From contig NC_091881.1 in the NCBI RefSeq assembly GCF_019399895.1, positions 1,428,501-1,492,500 on the forward strand: DNA of 64,000 nt. Direction: 5' to 3'. The notes under the pieces were generated by a model, which was not told the DNA's origin, ran no database searches, and saw only the letters and a list, made by a program, of their open reading frames with translations. This stretch comes from Cardiocondyla obscurior. Taxonomy: Eukaryota; Arthropoda; Insecta; Hymenoptera; Formicidae. A program made the position numbers and the translations under genes. Shown piece after piece: positions 63,878-64,000 of this stretch; positions within the stretch are counted from its first letter, which is position 1; each line of letters begins with the position of its first letter.

Positions 63878-64000
63878 GTGAGAGTTAATTCTCTTTTTAA
63901 ATTTGTTATTTTATTAACTTAATTTTTTTTTTTTATTAAAGAATTAAATACATGCGCGTAATTTTTTTTTTGTTTAAACATTAACTATATTCATCACGTT

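Noticed and set aside
1..64000. CRISPR arrays, operons and bacterial-style signals
   Set aside because: The window is clearly eukaryotic nuclear DNA with introns; no regularly spaced direct repeats were seen.

Overview
This is a eukaryotic, AT-rich, gene-poor window. The two recognisable gene types (insect-type troponin C and a secreted leucine-rich-repeat protein), short GT-AG introns and frequent CpG-containing words inside an AT-rich background suggest an insect, most likely a hymenopteran such as an ant. That placement is an inference; no species marker is present.

Layout. Positions 1-1.8 kb are AT-rich with an old tandem duplication. Positions about 1.8-13.3 kb form one large structure: two roughly 2 kb arms in inverted orientation (about 1815-3872 and 11245-13310) around a 7.4 kb spacer. 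Each arm holds a 180 bp near-palindrome, an inward-facing TATA/CCAAT promoter-like block and a splice-bounded exon-like block. That exon-like block ('exon A') recurs in diverged form at 17.9 kb and at 63.6-63.9 kb. In two copies it is followed about 300 bp later by a second shared exon-like block ('exon B'). The reading frame is not conserved between copies, so this looks like a dispersed family of spliced non-coding exons, or the leader of an unrecognised mobile element.

Positions 19.2-23.2 kb carry two tandem troponin C genes on the minus strand, each 153 codons in five coding exons with identical intron positions and phases. The 20 kb copy keeps two canonical calcium loops (EF2 and EF4). 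The 22-23 kb copy has a degraded EF2 loop and keeps only EF4, the pattern known for the stretch-activated flight-muscle isoform. Together the pair would supply two calcium sensors of the thin filament with different calcium stoichiometry.

Positions 31.0-35.3 kb (minus) hold a complete seven-coding-exon gene for a 488-residue extracellular leucine-rich-repeat protein with signal peptide, cysteine caps and a hydrophobic C-terminus without a cytoplasmic tail (GPI-anchor-like). A probable 5' leader extends to at least 36.7 kb.

The rest (24-31, 37-62 kb) has no coding exon I can defend apart from one well-formed 69 nt exon-like block at 62.35 kb (minus). It carries several short inverted-repeat elements: a family of three related copies (26.05, 39.2, 44.35 kb), a 3-bp-TSD MITE at 18.74 kb, a TA-bounded MITE at 62.8 kb, and single hairpins at 17.4 and 58.5 kb, plus simple repeats. 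All similarity statements were made by eye; no alignment or database search was run.
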